Shown: positions 1 through 10,040, counted from the stretch's first letter. The stretch: 64,000 bases of DNA from Sanguibacter gelidistatuariae (GCF_900096585.1 NZ_FMYH01000009.1:1-64000), one strand, 5' to 3'. The notes: generated by a model not told the origin, from the letters alone. Numbers and translations: made by a program.

Positions 1-77
1 TGGGTAGATAGGCCGGATGTGGAAGAAGGGACGAAAGACCTTCGGAGCTGACCGGTACTAATAAGCCGATAACTTGA
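1..77 (+). rRNA. rrl: 23S rRNA, 3' end (partial)
   Basis: The first bases carry the conserved 3' end of bacterial 23S rRNA, including the GACCGGTACTAATAAGCCGA stretch that closes the molecule. Only the last ~77 nt are in the window, and the exact 3' end is estimated. A 5S gene follows after a short spacer, so this is the distal part of an rRNA operon. Confidence 0.9.
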
Positions 78-163
78 TAACACTCAAATTTTGTGTGCTA
101 CGCGTCCACTGTGCGGTTCTTAGGGTACGGCCGTGTCTTATCCGGTCTGTATAACCTAATAGA

Positions 164-282
164 GTTACGGCAGTCATAGCGTGGGGGAAACGCCCGGTCC
201 CATTCCGAACCCGGAAGCTAAGCCCCACTGCGCCGATGGTACTGCACGGGAGACTGTGTGGGAGAGTAGGTCGCTGCCGGAC
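164..282 (+). rRNA. rrf: 5S rRNA
   Basis: A 119-nt 5S gene begins with GTTACGGCAGTCATAGCG and ends with GTCGCTGCCGGAC; these ends pair with each other. The internal CCCATTCCGAACCCGGAAG loop is diagnostic. It follows the 23S 3' end by ~86 nt and is followed by a strong terminator. Confidence 0.95.
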
Positions 283-292
283 AACCATTCAA

Positions 293-323
293 CGAAAGCC
301 CACCCCCTCGGGGGTGGGCTTTC
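293..323 (+). terminator. Intrinsic terminator of the rRNA operon
   Basis: Perfect 14-bp stem (293-306 with 310-323) around a 3-nt loop. The distal arm ends in CTTTCG rather than a separate T run. Its position 11 nt after 5S fits the end of the rRNA transcript. Confidence 0.9.
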
Positions 324-360
324 GTCGTACCCGCCCCACCCCCAAAACCCCCCGAACGCC

Positions 361-424
361 CGCTGGGTGCTGGGTTTTACACGCCCCGGACCGGCGTGTC
401 GCGTGTAAAACCCAGCACTCAGCG
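361..424. repeat. Intergenic inverted repeat, family A, copy 1
   Basis: Arms 361-384 and 401-424 are 24 nt each and complementary with one mismatch, around a 16-nt loop. The distal part (391-426, containing CGTGTCGCGTGTAA and CCCAGCACTCAGCGGG) recurs nearly unchanged at 19692-19729. Both copies lie between genes, so this is a dispersed palindromic element rather than a terminator of one gene. Confidence 0.8.
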
Positions 425-462
425 GGGTGGGGGAGGGGTGGGGCAGGCTCTAGACTGGGGGC

Positions 463-762
463 ATGTCCACACTCTCCCGTGACGAAGTCGCGCGCGTTGC
501 TGCGCTTGCGCGAATCGACCTACGCCCCGAAGAGCTCGATCGGCTTGCCGGTGAGCTCGTTGTGATCGTTGACGCCATCGCTGAGGTCAGCGCCGTGGCC
601 ACGCCGGACATCCCGGCGACGAGCCACCCGCTCCCGCTGTCGAACGTGTTCCGCGACGACGTGCCTGTCGCCCCGCTCGACGTCGACGACGTCATGGCGG
701 CCGCACCGGCCAGCGAAGACGGACGGTTCCTCGTCCCGCAGATCCTCGGGGAGGACTCATGA
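463..762 (+). CDS. gatC: Asp-tRNA(Asn)/Glu-tRNA(Gln) amidotransferase subunit C
   Basis: A 99-residue GatC, the small subunit that clamps GatA to GatB in the amidotransferase that turns mischarged Glu-tRNA(Gln) and Asp-tRNA(Asn) into the correct forms. The N-terminus ([21 protein letters not shown]) and the C-terminal [20 protein letters not shown] segment are typical, and the length is normal. The ATG at 463 lies 6 nt after a TAGACT -10 box (451-456), so the gatCAB message is probably leaderless. Its stop overlaps the gatA start by 4 nt. Confidence 0.97.
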   Translation: MSTLSRDEVARVAALARIDLRPEELDRLAGELVVIVDAIAEVSAVATPDIPATSHPLPLSNVFRDDVPVAPLDVDDVMAAAPASEDGRFLVPQILGEDS

Positions 763-2273
763 GCGACCTGACCCGCATGTCCGCAGCCCAGCTGGCTGCC
801 CACCTCACCTCCGGCGAGGTCTCGAGCGTCGAGGCCACCCAGGCGCACCTCGACCGCATCGGCGACGTCGACGGCGCCATCCACGCGTTCCTGCACGTCT
901 CGACGGATGAGGCCCTCGCGACCGCGCGCGACATCGACGCGCGCCGCGCCGCGGGGGAGGACCTGCATCCGCTGGCGGGCGTCCCGATCGCGATCAAGGA
1001 CGTCGTCGTCACGAAGGGGCTGCCCACGACGGCCGGCTCGAAGATCCTCGAGGGTTGGATCCCGCCCTACGACGCGACCCTGATCGAGAAGATCAAGGCT
1101 GCAGGTCTGCCGATCCTCGGCAAGACGAACATGGACGAGTTCGCGATGGGCTCGAGCACCGAGCACTCCGCCTACGGCAACACCCACAACCCCTGGGACC
1201 TCGACCGGATTCCCGGCGGGTCCGGCGGTGGCTCGGCCGCCGCGGTCGCCGCCTTCGAGGCACCCCTCGCGATCGGCACCGACACCGGCGGTTCAATCCG
1301 TCAGCCGGGCGCCGTGACCGGGACGGTCGGCGTCAAGCCGACCTACGGCGGGGTGTCCCGATACGGGCTCATCGCGATGGCCTCCTCCCTGGACCAGGCC
1401 GGCCCGGTCACCCGTACCGTCCTGGACTCGGCCCTGTTGCACGAGCTCATCGGTGGTCACGACCCGCGCGACTCCACGTCGCTCAACGAGTCGGTCCCCA
1501 ACCTCGTCGACGCGGCCCGTCAGGGTGCACTCGGTGACCTGACTGGCGTCCGCGTCGGCGTGGTGACCGAGCTCAGCGGCGACGGATATCAGGAAGGCGT
1601 CTCGGCGCGCTTCGCCGAGTCGCTCGAGCTGCTCAGGTCCGCCGGGGCCGAGATCGTCGAGGTCTCCTGCCCCAACTTCAAGTACGCGCTGTCCGCCTAC
1701 TACCTGATCATGCCCTCGGAGGCCTCGAGCAACCTCGCAAAGTTCGACGGCATGCGCTTCGGGCTGCGCGTCGTCCCCGAGGAGGGACCCGTCACCGCCG
1801 AGCGCGTGATGGCGGCAACCCGCGGCGCCGGATTCGGCGACGAGGTCAAGCGCCGGATCATCCTGGGCACCTATGCGCTCTCGGCCGGGTACTACGACGC
1901 CTACTACGGCAGCGCGCAGAAGGTCCGCACGCTCATCCAACGTGACTTCGACGCGGCCTTCGCCCAGGCGGACGTCCTCGTCTCCCCGACCGCGCCGACC
2001 ACCGCGTTCAAGTTCGGCGAGAAGCTCGACGACCCGCTGGCCATGTACCTCAACGACGTCGCGACGATCCCGGCGAACCTCGCCGGGATCCCCGGCATGT
2101 CCCTGCCCAACGGTGTCTCCGACGACGGCCTGCCCGTCGGCTTCCAGATCCTGGCGCCGGCCCGCGCCGACGCTCGCCTGTACCGCGTGGGCGCCGCGCT
2201 CGAAGCCGCCCTCGAGAACCTCTGGGGCGGACCGATCCTCGCCCAGGCCCCTGAACTGGAGATTGCCCGATGA
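759..2273 (+). CDS. gatA: Glu-tRNA(Gln) amidotransferase subunit A
   Basis: A 504-residue amidase-signature enzyme that releases ammonia from glutamine for the GatCAB complex. The Ser-cisSer-Lys catalytic residues are visible as K80 (GVPIAIKD), S155 (PGGSGGGSA) and S179 (TDTGGSI), at the usual spacing. Length is standard. It overlaps gatC and gatB by 4 nt (ATGA) on both sides, showing tight translational coupling of the three subunits, which are needed in equal amounts. Confidence 0.98.
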   Translation: MSDLTRMSAAQLAAHLTSGEVSSVEATQAHLDRIGDVDGAIHAFLHVSTDEALATARDIDARRAAGEDLHPLAGVPIAIKDVVVTKGLPTTAGSKILEGWIPPYDATLIEKIKAAGLPILGKTNMDEFAMGSSTEHSAYGNTHNPWDLDRIPGGSGGGSAAAVAAFEAPLAIGTDTGGSIRQPGAVTGTVGVKPTYGGVSRYGLIAMASSLDQAGPVTRTVLDSALLHELIGGHDPRDSTSLNESVPNLVDAARQGALGDLTGVRVGVVTELSGDGYQEGVSARFAESLELLRSAGAEIVEVSCPNFKYALSAYYLIMPSEASSNLAKFDGMRFGLRVVPEEGPVTAERVMAATRGAGFGDEVKRRIILGTYALSAGYYDAYYGSAQKVRTLIQRDFDAAFAQADVLVSPTAPTTAFKFGEKLDDPLAMYLNDVATIPANLAGIPGMSLPNGVSDDGLPVGFQILAPARADARLYRVGAALEAALENLWGGPILAQAPELEIAR

Positions 2274-3778
2274 GTCACGCAGCAGACGTCGACCTGGTCG
2301 ACTACGACGAGGCCCTTGCTCGCTTCGACCCGGTCATCGGCATCGAGGTCCACGTCGAGCTCGGCACCCTGACCAAGATGTTCTGCGCCGCAGAGGTCGA
2401 GTTCGGCGGAGCGCCGAACACCCAGGTCACGCCGGTCTCCCTCGGCCTGCCCGGCGCCCTCCCGGTCGTCAACGGCAAGGCCGTCGAGTTCGCCATCAAG
2501 ATCGGGCTCGCACTGAACTGCCAGATCGCGACGTCCTGCCGCTTCGCGCGCAAGAACTACTTCTACCCCGACGTCCCCAAGAACTTCCAGACGTCGCAGT
2601 ACGACGAGCCGATCGCCTTCGACGGGTACCTCGACGTCGAGCTCGACGACGGCGAGATCTTCCGGGTGCAGATCGAGCGCGCGCACATGGAGGAGGACGC
2701 CGGCAAGAACACCCACGTCGGTGGCAGCGGCGGCCGGATCCACGGCGCCGACTACTCCCTCGTCGACTACAACCGCGCTGGGATCCCCCTCGTCGAGGTC
2801 GTCACCCGCCCGATCGAGGGCGCCGGCACCCGCGCCCCCGAGGTCGCGCGCGCCTATGTCCAGACGCTGCGGGACATCTTCCGCGCACTTGAGGTCTCCG
2901 AGGCACGGATGGAGCGCGGCAACGTGCGCGCCGACGTCAACCTCTCCCTGCGCGCCACCCCCGAGTCCCCGCTGGGCACCCGGACCGAGACCAAGAACGT
3001 CAACTCCTTCCGGTCGATCGAGCGGGCCGTGCGCTACGAGGTCTCCCGCCAGGCCGCGGTGCTCGACGCCGGTGGCACGGTGATCCAGGAGACGCGCCAC
3101 TGGCACGAGGACACCTCCACCACGACGTCCGGCCGTGTGAAGTCCGACGCGGAGGACTACCGCTACTTCCCCGAGCCTGACCTGGTCCCGGTCGAGCCGA
3201 GCCGAGCCTGGGTCGAAGAGATCCGGGCGACCCTCCCGGAGATGCCTGCCGACCGCCGTCGGCGCCTGCAGGGCGACTGGGGCTTCTCCGACCCGGAGAT
3301 GCGCGACGTCGTCAACGCCGGCGCGGTCGAGCTCATCGAGACGACCATCGCCGCCGGGTCCAGCCCTGCCGCCGCCCGCAAGTGGTGGATGGGCGAGCTG
3401 GCCCGGGCCGCCAAGACGAGCGAGGTCGAGCTTGCCGACCTGCCGGTCACCCCCGAGCAGATCGGCCAGCTGCAGGGCCTCGTCGACTCCGGCCGGATCA
3501 ACGACAAGATGGCCCGTGGAGTGCTTGAGGGCGTGCTCGCCGGAGAAGGCTCCCCGGAGGAGATCGTCGTGGCCCGCGGCCTTGAGGTCGTGTCCGACGA
3601 CGGCCCCCTGCTCGAGGCGATCGACTCCGTCCTCGCTGCGCAGCCGGACATCGCGGAGAAGATCCGCTCCGGGAACCTCGGTCCGATCGGCGCGGTCATC
3701 GGTGCGGTCATGAAGGCCACCCGTGGCCAGGCCGACGCTGGCCGGGTGCGTGAGCTCGTGATCGAACGCATCGGATGA
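2270..3778 (+). CDS. gatB: Glu-tRNA(Gln) amidotransferase subunit B
   Basis: A 502-residue GatB, the kinase subunit that activates the misacylated tRNA and binds its body. The [10 protein letters not shown] motif near residue 25, the [13 protein letters not shown] and [10 protein letters not shown] segments of the catalytic cradle, and a C-terminal helical plus YqeY-like tail are present. It starts with ATGA overlapping gatA. A 14-bp hairpin (3798-3830) follows the stop and may end the operon. Confidence 0.98.
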   Translation: MSHAADVDLVDYDEALARFDPVIGIEVHVELGTLTKMFCAAEVEFGGAPNTQVTPVSLGLPGALPVVNGKAVEFAIKIGLALNCQIATSCRFARKNYFYPDVPKNFQTSQYDEPIAFDGYLDVELDDGEIFRVQIERAHMEEDAGKNTHVGGSGGRIHGADYSLVDYNRAGIPLVEVVTRPIEGAGTRAPEVARAYVQTLRDIFRALEVSEARMERGNVRADVNLSLRATPESPLGTRTETKNVNSFRSIERAVRYEVSRQAAVLDAGGTVIQETRHWHEDTSTTTSGRVKSDAEDYRYFPEPDLVPVEPSRAWVEEIRATLPEMPADRRRRLQGDWGFSDPEMRDVVNAGAVELIETTIAAGSSPAAARKWWMGELARAAKTSEVELADLPVTPEQIGQLQGLVDSGRINDKMARGVLEGVLAGEGSPEEIVVARGLEVVSDDGPLLEAIDSVLAAQPDIAEKIRSGNLGPIGAVIGAVMKATRGQADAGRVRELVIERIG

Positions 3779-3797
3779 CAGTCGACGCGTCCGGCGT

Positions 3798-3830
3798 CGG
3801 GCCGCGGGTCACACGATGACCCGCGGCCCG
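3798..3830 (+). terminator. Perfect hairpin between gatB and the GNAT gene
   Basis: Arms 3798-3811 and 3817-3830 form a perfect 14-bp GC-rich stem with a 5-nt loop. No T run follows. The ATG of the next gene (3816-3818) lies at the loop/right-arm border, so the structure could end gatCAB transcription, hide the GNAT start codon, or both. Confidence 0.6.
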
Positions 3831-4400
3831 GAGCTGCACGGTGAGCTCGTCCGGTTGCGACCGATCATTGCGACCGACGCCGATCGCATGTGGGAGTCCG
3901 TGCAAGACCCGGAGGCCCTGCGGCTCACCGGGACTACCGCGGACTTCACCCGCGAGCAGATCGGGGAATGGGCCCGGACGGTCTCTGACCGTCCGGGGCG
4001 CTACGACTGGGCGATCACCTCGGCCGCCGTGCGCGACGGCCACCAGGTCAGCGACGAGATGATCGGCGAGATCGTCCTCAACGAGATCGACGAGCACGCA
4101 CGCTCGGCCAACATCCGTCTCATCCTGTTGCCGAACTATCGTGGACGCGGCTATGGGCGGGACGCGATCTTCGCGGTCCTGCAGTGGGCATTCACGCAAG
4201 GCGCGGACGGACTCGACCTGCACCGGGTCTCCCTCGACGTGCTGAGCATCAACCCTCGGGCGCAGATGCTCTACGAGTCGCTGGGCTTCCAGGTCGAGGG
4301 GCGTCTACGCGACGTCTACCTCGACGGCGACCTTTATTCCGACGCGATCGTGATGGCGATCCTCGAGGACGAGTTCCGAGGGCTGGCAGCGCAGGGCTGA
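3816..4400 (+). CDS. GNAT family N-acetyltransferase (RimJ/RimL-like)
   Basis: A 194-residue GNAT protein. It opens with [12 protein letters not shown], typical of the RimJ/RimL/YdaF branch. The acetyl-CoA binding segment [22 protein letters not shown] lies near residues 108-130, and the [13 protein letters not shown] motif typical of the C-terminal strand near 149-161. Substrate cannot be read from sequence; protein N-termini, amino acids or antibiotics are all known for relatives. No alternative start is visible downstream before the conserved region, so translation begins inside the hairpin at 3798-3830. Confidence 0.85.
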   Translation: MTRGPELHGELVRLRPIIATDADRMWESVQDPEALRLTGTTADFTREQIGEWARTVSDRPGRYDWAITSAAVRDGHQVSDEMIGEIVLNEIDEHARSANIRLILLPNYRGRGYGRDAIFAVLQWAFTQGADGLDLHRVSLDVLSINPRAQMLYESLGFQVEGRLRDVYLDGDLYSDAIVMAILEDEFRGLAAQG

Positions 4401-4492
4401 CCTGCGTGCTGCCCCGAAGGGGGAGAGGGACCCCCGTCCGAGGAATGACCCTGTGGACCACCTCGCACCAGCGCAGTCATACACTCAGTGAC

Positions 4493-6241
4493 ATGACCGC
4501 AACGACTCAGAATGTCAACGAGACCCCTGCCGGAGACGAGTCCTCCACACCCGGCGTCGACATCAAGCCCCGTTCCCGCAAGGTCACCGATGGGATCGAG
4601 GCCACGGCCTCCCGCGGGATGCTCCGCGGCGTCGGGCTCGGTGATGAGGACTTCGCCAAGCCCCAGATCGGTGTCGCCAGCTCGTGGAACGAGATCACCC
4701 CGTGCAACCTGTCCCTGGACCGGTTGGCCAAGGCCGTCAAGCAGGGTGTGCATGCCGCCGGCGGATATCCGCTCGAGTTCGGCACCATCTCCGTCTCGGA
4801 CGGAATCTCCATGGGCCACGAGGGCATGCACTTCTCCCTCGTCTCCCGTGACATCATCGCCGACTCGGTCGAGACCGTCATGGAGGCCGAGCGCCTCGAC
4901 GGCTCCGTCCTGCTCGCCGGTTGCGACAAGTCGCTCCCGGGCATGCTCATGGCCGCCGCGCGCCTCGACCTGTCCTCGGTCTTCCTCTACGCCGGGACGA
5001 TCATGCCGGGCTGGGTCAAGCTCGAGGACGGCACCGAGAAGGACGTCACGCTGATCGACGCCTTCGAGGCCGTGGGTGCGTGCGCCAAGGGCCTGATGAG
5101 CGAGAAGGACCGCGACACGATCGAGCGCGCCGTCTGCCCGGGTGAGGGCGCCTGCGGTGGCATGTACACCGCGAACACGATGGCCTCCGTCGCCGAGGCG
5201 ATGGGCATGTCTCTGCCCGGCTCGGCCGCGCCGCCTTCGGCCGACCGCCGCCGCGACGCCTTCGCGCACAAGTCCGGCGAGGCCGTCGTCGAGCTGCTCC
5301 GGAAGGGCATCACCGCCCGTCAGATCATGACGAAGAAGGCCTTCGAGAACGCGATCGCCGTCGTCATGGCCTTCGGTGGCTCGACCAACGCCGTGCTGCA
5401 CCTGCTCGCGATCGCGTATGAGGCCGAGGTCGAGCTCACGCTGGCCGACTTCACGCGGATCGCCGAGAAGGTCCCGCACCTGGGTGACCTCAAGCCCTTC
5501 GGCCGGTACGTGATGGCCGACATCGACAAGACCGGCGGCGTCCCCGTCGTCATGAAGGCGCTGCTCGACGCCGGGCTGCTGCACGGCGACTGCCTCACCG
5601 TGACCGGCAAGACCGTCGCGGAGAACCTCGCCGACATCAACCCGCCGGACCCGGACGGCAAGATCTTGCGTGCGCTGTCCAACCCGATCCACAAGACCGG
5701 TGGCATCACGATCCTGCACGGGTCGCTCGCCCCCGAGGGTGCGGTCGTGAAGTCTGCTGGCTTCGACTCCGACGTGTTCGAGGGCACCGCGCGCGTGTTC
5801 GAGCGCGAGCGTGCAGCGCTCGACGCCCTCGAGGACGGAACGATCGTCGCGGGCGACGTCGTCGTCATCCGCTACGAGGGCCCCAAGGGCGGACCGGGCA
5901 TGCGCGAGATGCTCGCCATCACCGGTGCGATCAAGGGTGCCGGCCTGGGCAAGGACGTGCTGCTGCTCACGGACGGCCGGTTCTCCGGCGGGACGACCGG
6001 GCTGTGTGTGGGCCACGTCGCCCCCGAGGCCGTCGACGCCGGGCCGATCGCCTTCATCAAGGACGGCGACCGGATCAGTCTCGACGTCTCCAACGCGACG
6101 CTCAACCTGCTGGTCGACCCTGCCGAGATCGAGGCGCGCAAGATCGGCTGGGAGCCGGTCCCGCACAAGTACACCCGTGGGGTGCTGGCCAAGTACGCCA
6201 AGCTGGTGCACTCCGCGTCGCAGGGCGCCGTCCTGTACTGA
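4493..6241 (+). CDS. ilvD: Dihydroxy-acid dehydratase
   Basis: A 582-residue IlvD, the Fe-S dehydratase that makes the 2-keto acids in the third shared step of valine and isoleucine synthesis. C71 (ITPCNLS), C144 ([10 protein letters not shown]) and the Cys of [15 protein letters not shown] are the expected cluster ligands, and the C-terminal [10 protein letters not shown] motif is present. The start at 4493 gives a normal length; an upstream in-frame extension lacks homologous character. A TACACT box (4480-4485) ends 7 nt before the ATG, suggesting a leaderless transcript. It stands apart from ilvBNC and ends at a bidirectional terminator. Confidence 0.96.
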   Translation: MTATTQNVNETPAGDESSTPGVDIKPRSRKVTDGIEATASRGMLRGVGLGDEDFAKPQIGVASSWNEITPCNLSLDRLAKAVKQGVHAAGGYPLEFGTISVSDGISMGHEGMHFSLVSRDIIADSVETVMEAERLDGSVLLAGCDKSLPGMLMAAARLDLSSVFLYAGTIMPGWVKLEDGTEKDVTLIDAFEAVGACAKGLMSEKDRDTIERAVCPGEGACGGMYTANTMASVAEAMGMSLPGSAAPPSADRRRDAFAHKSGEAVVELLRKGITARQIMTKKAFENAIAVVMAFGGSTNAVLHLLAIAYEAEVELTLADFTRIAEKVPHLGDLKPFGRYVMADIDKTGGVPVVMKALLDAGLLHGDCLTVTGKTVAENLADINPPDPDGKILRALSNPIHKTGGITILHGSLAPEGAVVKSAGFDSDVFEGTARVFERERAALDALEDGTIVAGDVVVIRYEGPKGGPGMREMLAITGAIKGAGLGKDVLLLTDGRFSGGTTGLCVGHVAPEAVDAGPIAFIKDGDRISLDVSNATLNLLVDPAEIEARKIGWEPVPHKYTRGVLAKYAKLVHSASQGAVLY

Positions 6242-6319
6242 GCCCTGACGGTTCTCGCGAACCATTGGCCGACAGGCGCACGAAATGACGCGCATGGAAT
6301 GATGACGCGCACGAAATGA

Positions 6320-6357
6320 CGCAGGGCCGCTGATCCTCACGGATCAGCGGCCCTGCG
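6320..6357. terminator. Bidirectional terminator between ilvD and the lipoprotein gene
   Basis: Perfect 17-bp stem (6320-6336 with 6341-6357) and a TCAC loop between two convergent genes. Just upstream (6276-6321) a short motif, GCGCACGAAATGAC, occurs twice with a degenerate copy between; its role is unknown. Confidence 0.85.
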
Positions 6358-6391
6358 TCTTCGGTAAGAGTGTCGTCTGTGAAGCCTCGAT

Positions 6392-7039
6392 CTACTCCAG
6401 GCCGAGAGGGACGACGAACTGCTCGGCGGGGAGCTTGTCGCCGTTCTCGTCGGTGATGTTGTCTGGACGGGTCATGACCAGCTCGGCGCCGACCACCGTG
6501 TCCCACGTGACCGGGTAGGCGACCCACCCGCGCTGGGTGTGGCCGGAGGTGATCTCCCCGAGCGGCCACAGCGTCGCGTCGGTCAGGGCCGTGTCGATCG
6601 TGGTGACCGGCTCGACGACGTCCCCGGCCGCCGAGCGCAGGAGGAAGTTCGACGGTTGGACGACGGAGGGGTACACGTCTCCGGCCACGACGCTCAGGTC
6701 GACTACGACGAACACGTCGGGGGAGGGTGCGCCGTCGGCGGCCTCAAAGCCGGTGGGGACGGGGAAGTTCGTGACGACGGCGTTGATCGTGGCGGAGCGC
6801 CCGATGGTCTCGTCATGGGCAGTGGCGCCGACCTCCCGGTGGCGCAACGCGCTGGCGTCGGTCGAGTCCGCGGGGACAAGGTCGACGGGTCCGCAGCCGG
6901 TCAGGGCTATCGCGCCGGCCAGCGCCAGCCCGAGGAGGGTCGTGCGGCCGCGACCTGCCTGGTGTGCCGTCTGCACGCTGGGTAGACCTCGTTTCCGCCG
7001 CTCTGGGCTCTCGCTGTTTCGCCTCCCGGACGGTGGCAT
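6392..7039 (-). CDS. Putative secreted lipoprotein
   Basis: A 215-residue protein with a basic N-region, a hydrophobic stretch (LLGLALAGAIALTGC) and a lipobox ending at C49, so it should be exported and lipid-anchored. The rest is a beta-rich domain with strands such as DVFVVVDLSVVAGD and PSNFLLRSAAGDVV, reminiscent of DUF4352/telokin-like lipoproteins, but I cannot assign a function. The chosen ATG gives a normal signal peptide; longer readings add a region that covers the divergent gene's promoter. Confidence 0.7.
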   Translation of the reverse strand: MPPSGRRNSESPERRKRGLPSVQTAHQAGRGRTTLLGLALAGAIALTGCGPVDLVPADSTDASALRHREVGATAHDETIGRSATINAVVTNFPVPTGFEAADGAPSPDVFVVVDLSVVAGDVYPSVVQPSNFLLRSAAGDVVEPVTTIDTALTDATLWPLGEITSGHTQRGWVAYPVTWDTVVGAELVMTRPDNITDENGDKLPAEQFVVPLGLE

Positions 7040-7073
7040 GGTGCCCTCACACTCTAGGTGCCACCATAGATCT

Positions 7074-7739
7074 ATGGGCACACTGGGAAATGCTGAGATC
7101 AAGCAACGGCTGTCGGGAACCGAGTGGCACCTCTTCGTGGGGAGCCTGCACGCGCACTTCGACACGGGCGACTTCGCCCGCGGGGTCGAGTTCGTGCGCC
7201 GGATCGGCGAGGCGGCCGACGCCGCCAACCACCACCCCGACGTCGACCTGCGGTACGGCTACGTCGCCGTGGTCCTGGTCAGCCACGACGTCTCCGCGGT
7301 GACCGAACATGACCTCGCGATGGCCGCGCAGGTCTCCGCGATCGCCGCGGACCTCGGCCTGCAGGCCGCGCCGGGCTCCCCGCAGGTCCTTGAGATCGCC
7401 GTCGACGCGATCGACATCCCCGTGGTCCGTCCGTTTTGGAAGGCGGCCCTGGGCTACACCGACACCTACGGTGACGACCTCGACGGTGATGCCCGGCTGA
7501 GCGATCCGCGCGGGCGCGGACCGATGGTGTGGTTCCAGCAGATGGACGCCCCGCGCACCGACCGCAACCGGATCCACTTCGACCTCACGGTGGCCTTCGC
7601 CGACGCACCCGGGCGGATCGAGGAGATCGTCGCGGCGGGTGGCAGCCTGCTCTCCGACCACGCAGCGCCCCGGTTCTGGGTGCTGGCCGACCCCGAGGGC
7701 AACGAGGTCTGCATCTGCACCCCGCAGGGCCGGGACTGA
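7074..7739 (+). CDS. Fusion of a pterin-carbinolamine-dehydratase-like domain and a VOC/glyoxalase-like domain
   Basis: A 221-residue two-domain protein. Residues ~1-97 resemble 4a-hydroxytetrahydrobiopterin dehydratase: NHHPDVDLRYGYVAVVLVSHDVSAVTEHDLAMAAQVSAIA carries the HHP and distal H/T-E-x-D features. Residues ~105-221 resemble a vicinal-oxygen-chelate domain (IPVVRPFWKAALGY through RFWVLADPEGNEVCICT). Stand-alone PCD recycles pterin cofactors, but no aromatic hydroxylase is nearby, so the role of this fusion is unknown. It is divergent from the lipoprotein gene. Confidence 0.8.
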   Translation: MGTLGNAEIKQRLSGTEWHLFVGSLHAHFDTGDFARGVEFVRRIGEAADAANHHPDVDLRYGYVAVVLVSHDVSAVTEHDLAMAAQVSAIAADLGLQAAPGSPQVLEIAVDAIDIPVVRPFWKAALGYTDTYGDDLDGDARLSDPRGRGPMVWFQQMDAPRTDRNRIHFDLTVAFADAPGRIEEIVAAGGSLLSDHAAPRFWVLADPEGNEVCICTPQGRD

Positions 7740-7806
7740 GCAGGCCGGCCGGCACGACCGGCTGGCCCCGTTGAGGTCCCACCCACTGAGACGAGGTGGA
7801 CGGCAG

Positions 7807-7835
7807 GTGACATTGTCGACGTCGAGGCGTACTGT
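7807..7835 (+). promoter_or_regulatory. Promoter of the ilvBNC operon
   Basis: A -35 GTGACA (7807-7812) and -10 TACTGT (7830-7835) are separated by exactly 17 bp. The predicted start site falls at or next to the GTG of the leader peptide (7843), so the leader peptide is probably read from a leaderless message. Confidence 0.75.
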
Positions 7836-7842
7836 GCTTGAT

Positions 7843-7887
7843 GTGCAGACAATCATTCTCGTAGTACTTCCTGGGCGCGCCGGCTGA
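7843..7887 (+). CDS. ilvBNC leader peptide (attenuator)
   Basis: A 14-codon reading frame starting with GTG encodes MQTIILVVLPGRAG. Six consecutive branched-chain codons (Ile-Ile-Leu-Val-Val-Leu) lie just before an intrinsic terminator at 7920-7956. Ribosome stalling on these codons when Ile, Leu or Val runs short would favour an alternative RNA fold over the terminator, as known for ilv leaders in Corynebacterium and Streptomyces. An ATG at 7841 in another frame stops after seven codons and is less likely. Confidence 0.85.
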   Translation: MQTIILVVLPGRAG

Positions 7888-7919
7888 GGCCAAGCACTTA
7901 GGTCTCGTCAGCGCGCTTA

Positions 7920-7956
7920 CCCCTCGAAGAGCCCACCCGGCTGCGAGGGGTTTTTT
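7920..7956 (+). terminator. Attenuator terminator upstream of ilvB
   Basis: CCCCTCG (7920-7926) pairs with CGAGGGG (7944-7950), with a small inner stem (AGCC/GGCT), followed by six T residues (7951-7956). It lies 32 nt after the leader peptide stop and ~160 nt before ilvB, the expected place for a transcription attenuator. Confidence 0.9.
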
Positions 7957-8118
7957 CATGTCACCACAGTGAAATCCGGCCAGCAGCTCACAAGGCTCCG
8001 CGCCACTGTGCACATCAGGCCGGGGGCTCAAGGCCCCCGGCCCGCACCATCCGACGAGCTCGACCAGCCTGACCGGTAGCACCTCCCATATCTGTTTTTC
8101 AGCACTTAGGAGAACCCG

Positions 8119-10020
8119 ATGGTCCAGGGCCCCACCCCAGCACCGCCGCGCAGCACGACGCCGGCCGATGCCTCCGCAGCGGCACAGTCCGCCTCGAGCG
8201 TCGCCCCGTCGCCCAGCGCGCCGAAGCCGGAAGCCGCTAGGCGCCCCACCCCCCGAGCGCACGTCACCTCTGAGGAGATGACGGGCGCGCAGTCGATCGT
8301 CCGCTCGCTCGAGGAGGCCGGTGTCGAGGTCGTCTTCGGTATCCCGGGCGGGGCGATCCTGCCCACCTACGACCCGTTGATGGACTCCAAGAAGGTCCGC
8401 CACATCCTCGTCCGCCACGAGCAGGGCGGAGGGCACGCCGCATCCGGCTACGCCCACGCGACCGGCCGGGTCGGCGTCACGATGGCGACCTCGGGTCCCG
8501 GTGCGACCAACCTCGTCACCCCGATCGCCGACGCGAACATGGACTCGATCCCCATGGTCGCCATCACCGGCCAGGTCGGCGCGTCCCTGATCGGGACCGA
8601 CGCCTTCCAGGAGGCCGACATCGTCGGCATCACCCTCCCGGTGACCAAGCACAACTTCCTCGTGACCAACCCTGACGACATCCCGCGAGTCATCGCCGAG
8701 GCGTTCCACATCGCCTCGAGCGGGCGCCCAGGCCCAGTCCTGGTCGACATCGCCAAGTCCGCGATGCAGTCTCGGACGATGTTCAGCTGGCCGACCGAGC
8801 TCAACCTCCCCGGGTACCACCCGGTCACCAAGCCGCACAGCAAGCAGATCCGCGAGGCGGCCCGCCTGCTCGCGACCGCGCGTCGTCCGGTCCTCTACAT
8901 CGGTGGTGGTGCGATCCGTTCCGGCGCGGCTGCGGAGCTGCGCAAGCTCGTCGACCTGTCCGGGGCCGCTGCTGTCACGACCCTCATGGCGCGCGGCGCA
9001 CTGCCCGACTCCCACCCGCAGAACCTCGGCATGCCCGGCATGCACGGGACGGTCCCGGCCGTCTCGGCGTTGCAGAAGGCCGACCTGGTCTTCGCCCTCG
9101 GCGCGCGCTTCGACGACCGGGTGACCGGCAAGCTCTCGAGCTTCGCCCCGCACGCGACGATCATCCACGCGGACATCGACCCGGCCGAGATCGGCAAGAA
9201 CCGCGTGGCCGACGTCCCGATCGTCGGTGACCTCAAGGAGGTCATCGCCGACCTGCTGCCCGAGCTCGCCCGCGAGCACGCCCAGCACGGCAAGCCGGAT
9301 GTCGAGGCCTGGTGGCGTCAGATCGACAGCTGGCGCGAGACCTACCCGCTGGGCTTCTCCGAGCCCGACGACGGTCACCTCGCCCCCCAGCACGTCATCA
9401 GCCGCCTCGGTGAGATCTCCGGACCGGACACGATCTATGTGGCCGGCGTCGGCCAGCACCAGATGTGGGCCGCGCAGTTCATCAAGTACGAGCGCCCCAA
9501 CACCTGGCTGAACTCGGGTGGTCTGGGCACGATGGGCTATGCGATCCCCGCCGCCATGGGCGCCAAGGTCGGCCAGCCCGACCGCACGGTCTGGGCGATC
9601 GACGGCGACGGGTGCTTCCAGATGACCAACCAGGAGCTCGCGACCTGCACGATCAACGACATCCCGATCAAGGTCGCGCTCATCAACAACTCTTCGTTGG
9701 GCATGGTCCGCCAGTGGCAGACCCTGTTCTACGAGTCCCGCTACTCCAACACCGACCTCAACACCGGGCACGGCACCATCCGGGTGCCGGACTTCGTCAA
9801 GCTGGCCGACGCCTATGGCTGCGTCGGGATCCGGGTGGAGCACGCCAACGAGGTCGACGCCGCGATCAAGCGCGCCGAGGAGATCAACGACCAGCCGGTC
9901 GTGATCGACTTCAACGTCTCGCGCGACGCCATGGTGTGGCCGATGGTTGCGACCGGCGTGAGCAACGACGACATCCAATACGCACGCGGCATCTCGCCCG
10001 CGTGGGACCGCGAAGACTGA
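8119..10020 (+). CDS. ilvB: Acetolactate synthase large (catalytic) subunit
   Basis: A 633-residue ThDP enzyme that condenses two pyruvates, or pyruvate and 2-ketobutyrate, in the first shared step of Val/Leu/Ile synthesis. After an unusual ~48-residue Ala/Pro/Ser-rich extension come the PYR domain with catalytic E101 ([14 protein letters not shown]), the central FAD-binding domain, and the ThDP motif [14 protein letters not shown] ending at [13 protein letters not shown]. An AGGAG ribosome site sits 7 nt before the ATG. ilvN follows after 20 nt. Expression is under the attenuator at 7843-7956. Confidence 0.97.
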   Translation: MVQGPTPAPPRSTTPADASAAAQSASSVAPSPSAPKPEAARRPTPRAHVTSEEMTGAQSIVRSLEEAGVEVVFGIPGGAILPTYDPLMDSKKVRHILVRHEQGGGHAASGYAHATGRVGVTMATSGPGATNLVTPIADANMDSIPMVAITGQVGASLIGTDAFQEADIVGITLPVTKHNFLVTNPDDIPRVIAEAFHIASSGRPGPVLVDIAKSAMQSRTMFSWPTELNLPGYHPVTKPHSKQIREAARLLATARRPVLYIGGGAIRSGAAAELRKLVDLSGAAAVTTLMARGALPDSHPQNLGMPGMHGTVPAVSALQKADLVFALGARFDDRVTGKLSSFAPHATIIHADIDPAEIGKNRVADVPIVGDLKEVIADLLPELAREHAQHGKPDVEAWWRQIDSWRETYPLGFSEPDDGHLAPQHVISRLGEISGPDTIYVAGVGQHQMWAAQFIKYERPNTWLNSGGLGTMGYAIPAAMGAKVGQPDRTVWAIDGDGCFQMTNQELATCTINDIPIKVALINNSSLGMVRQWQTLFYESRYSNTDLNTGHGTIRVPDFVKLADAYGCVGIRVEHANEVDAAIKRAEEINDQPVVIDFNVSRDAMVWPMVATGVSNDDIQYARGISPAWDRED

Positions 10021-10040
10021 CAGGGAAGGCAATAAAGGAC

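Noticed and set aside
6276-6321. Short direct repeats GCGCACGAAATGAC as a possible CRISPR or phage site
   Set aside because: Only two good copies and one degenerate one, no spacers, no cas genes. No CRISPR-like array is visible anywhere in the window.
4334-6340. Long minus-strand reading frame (668 codons) across ilvD
   Set aside because: It mirrors ilvD codon positions in GC-rich DNA, has no family character and covers a well-supported gene. Same verdict for the long antisense frames over ilvB (7585-10032), the AGCS symporter (44167-45831) and murA/plsC (61250-63310).
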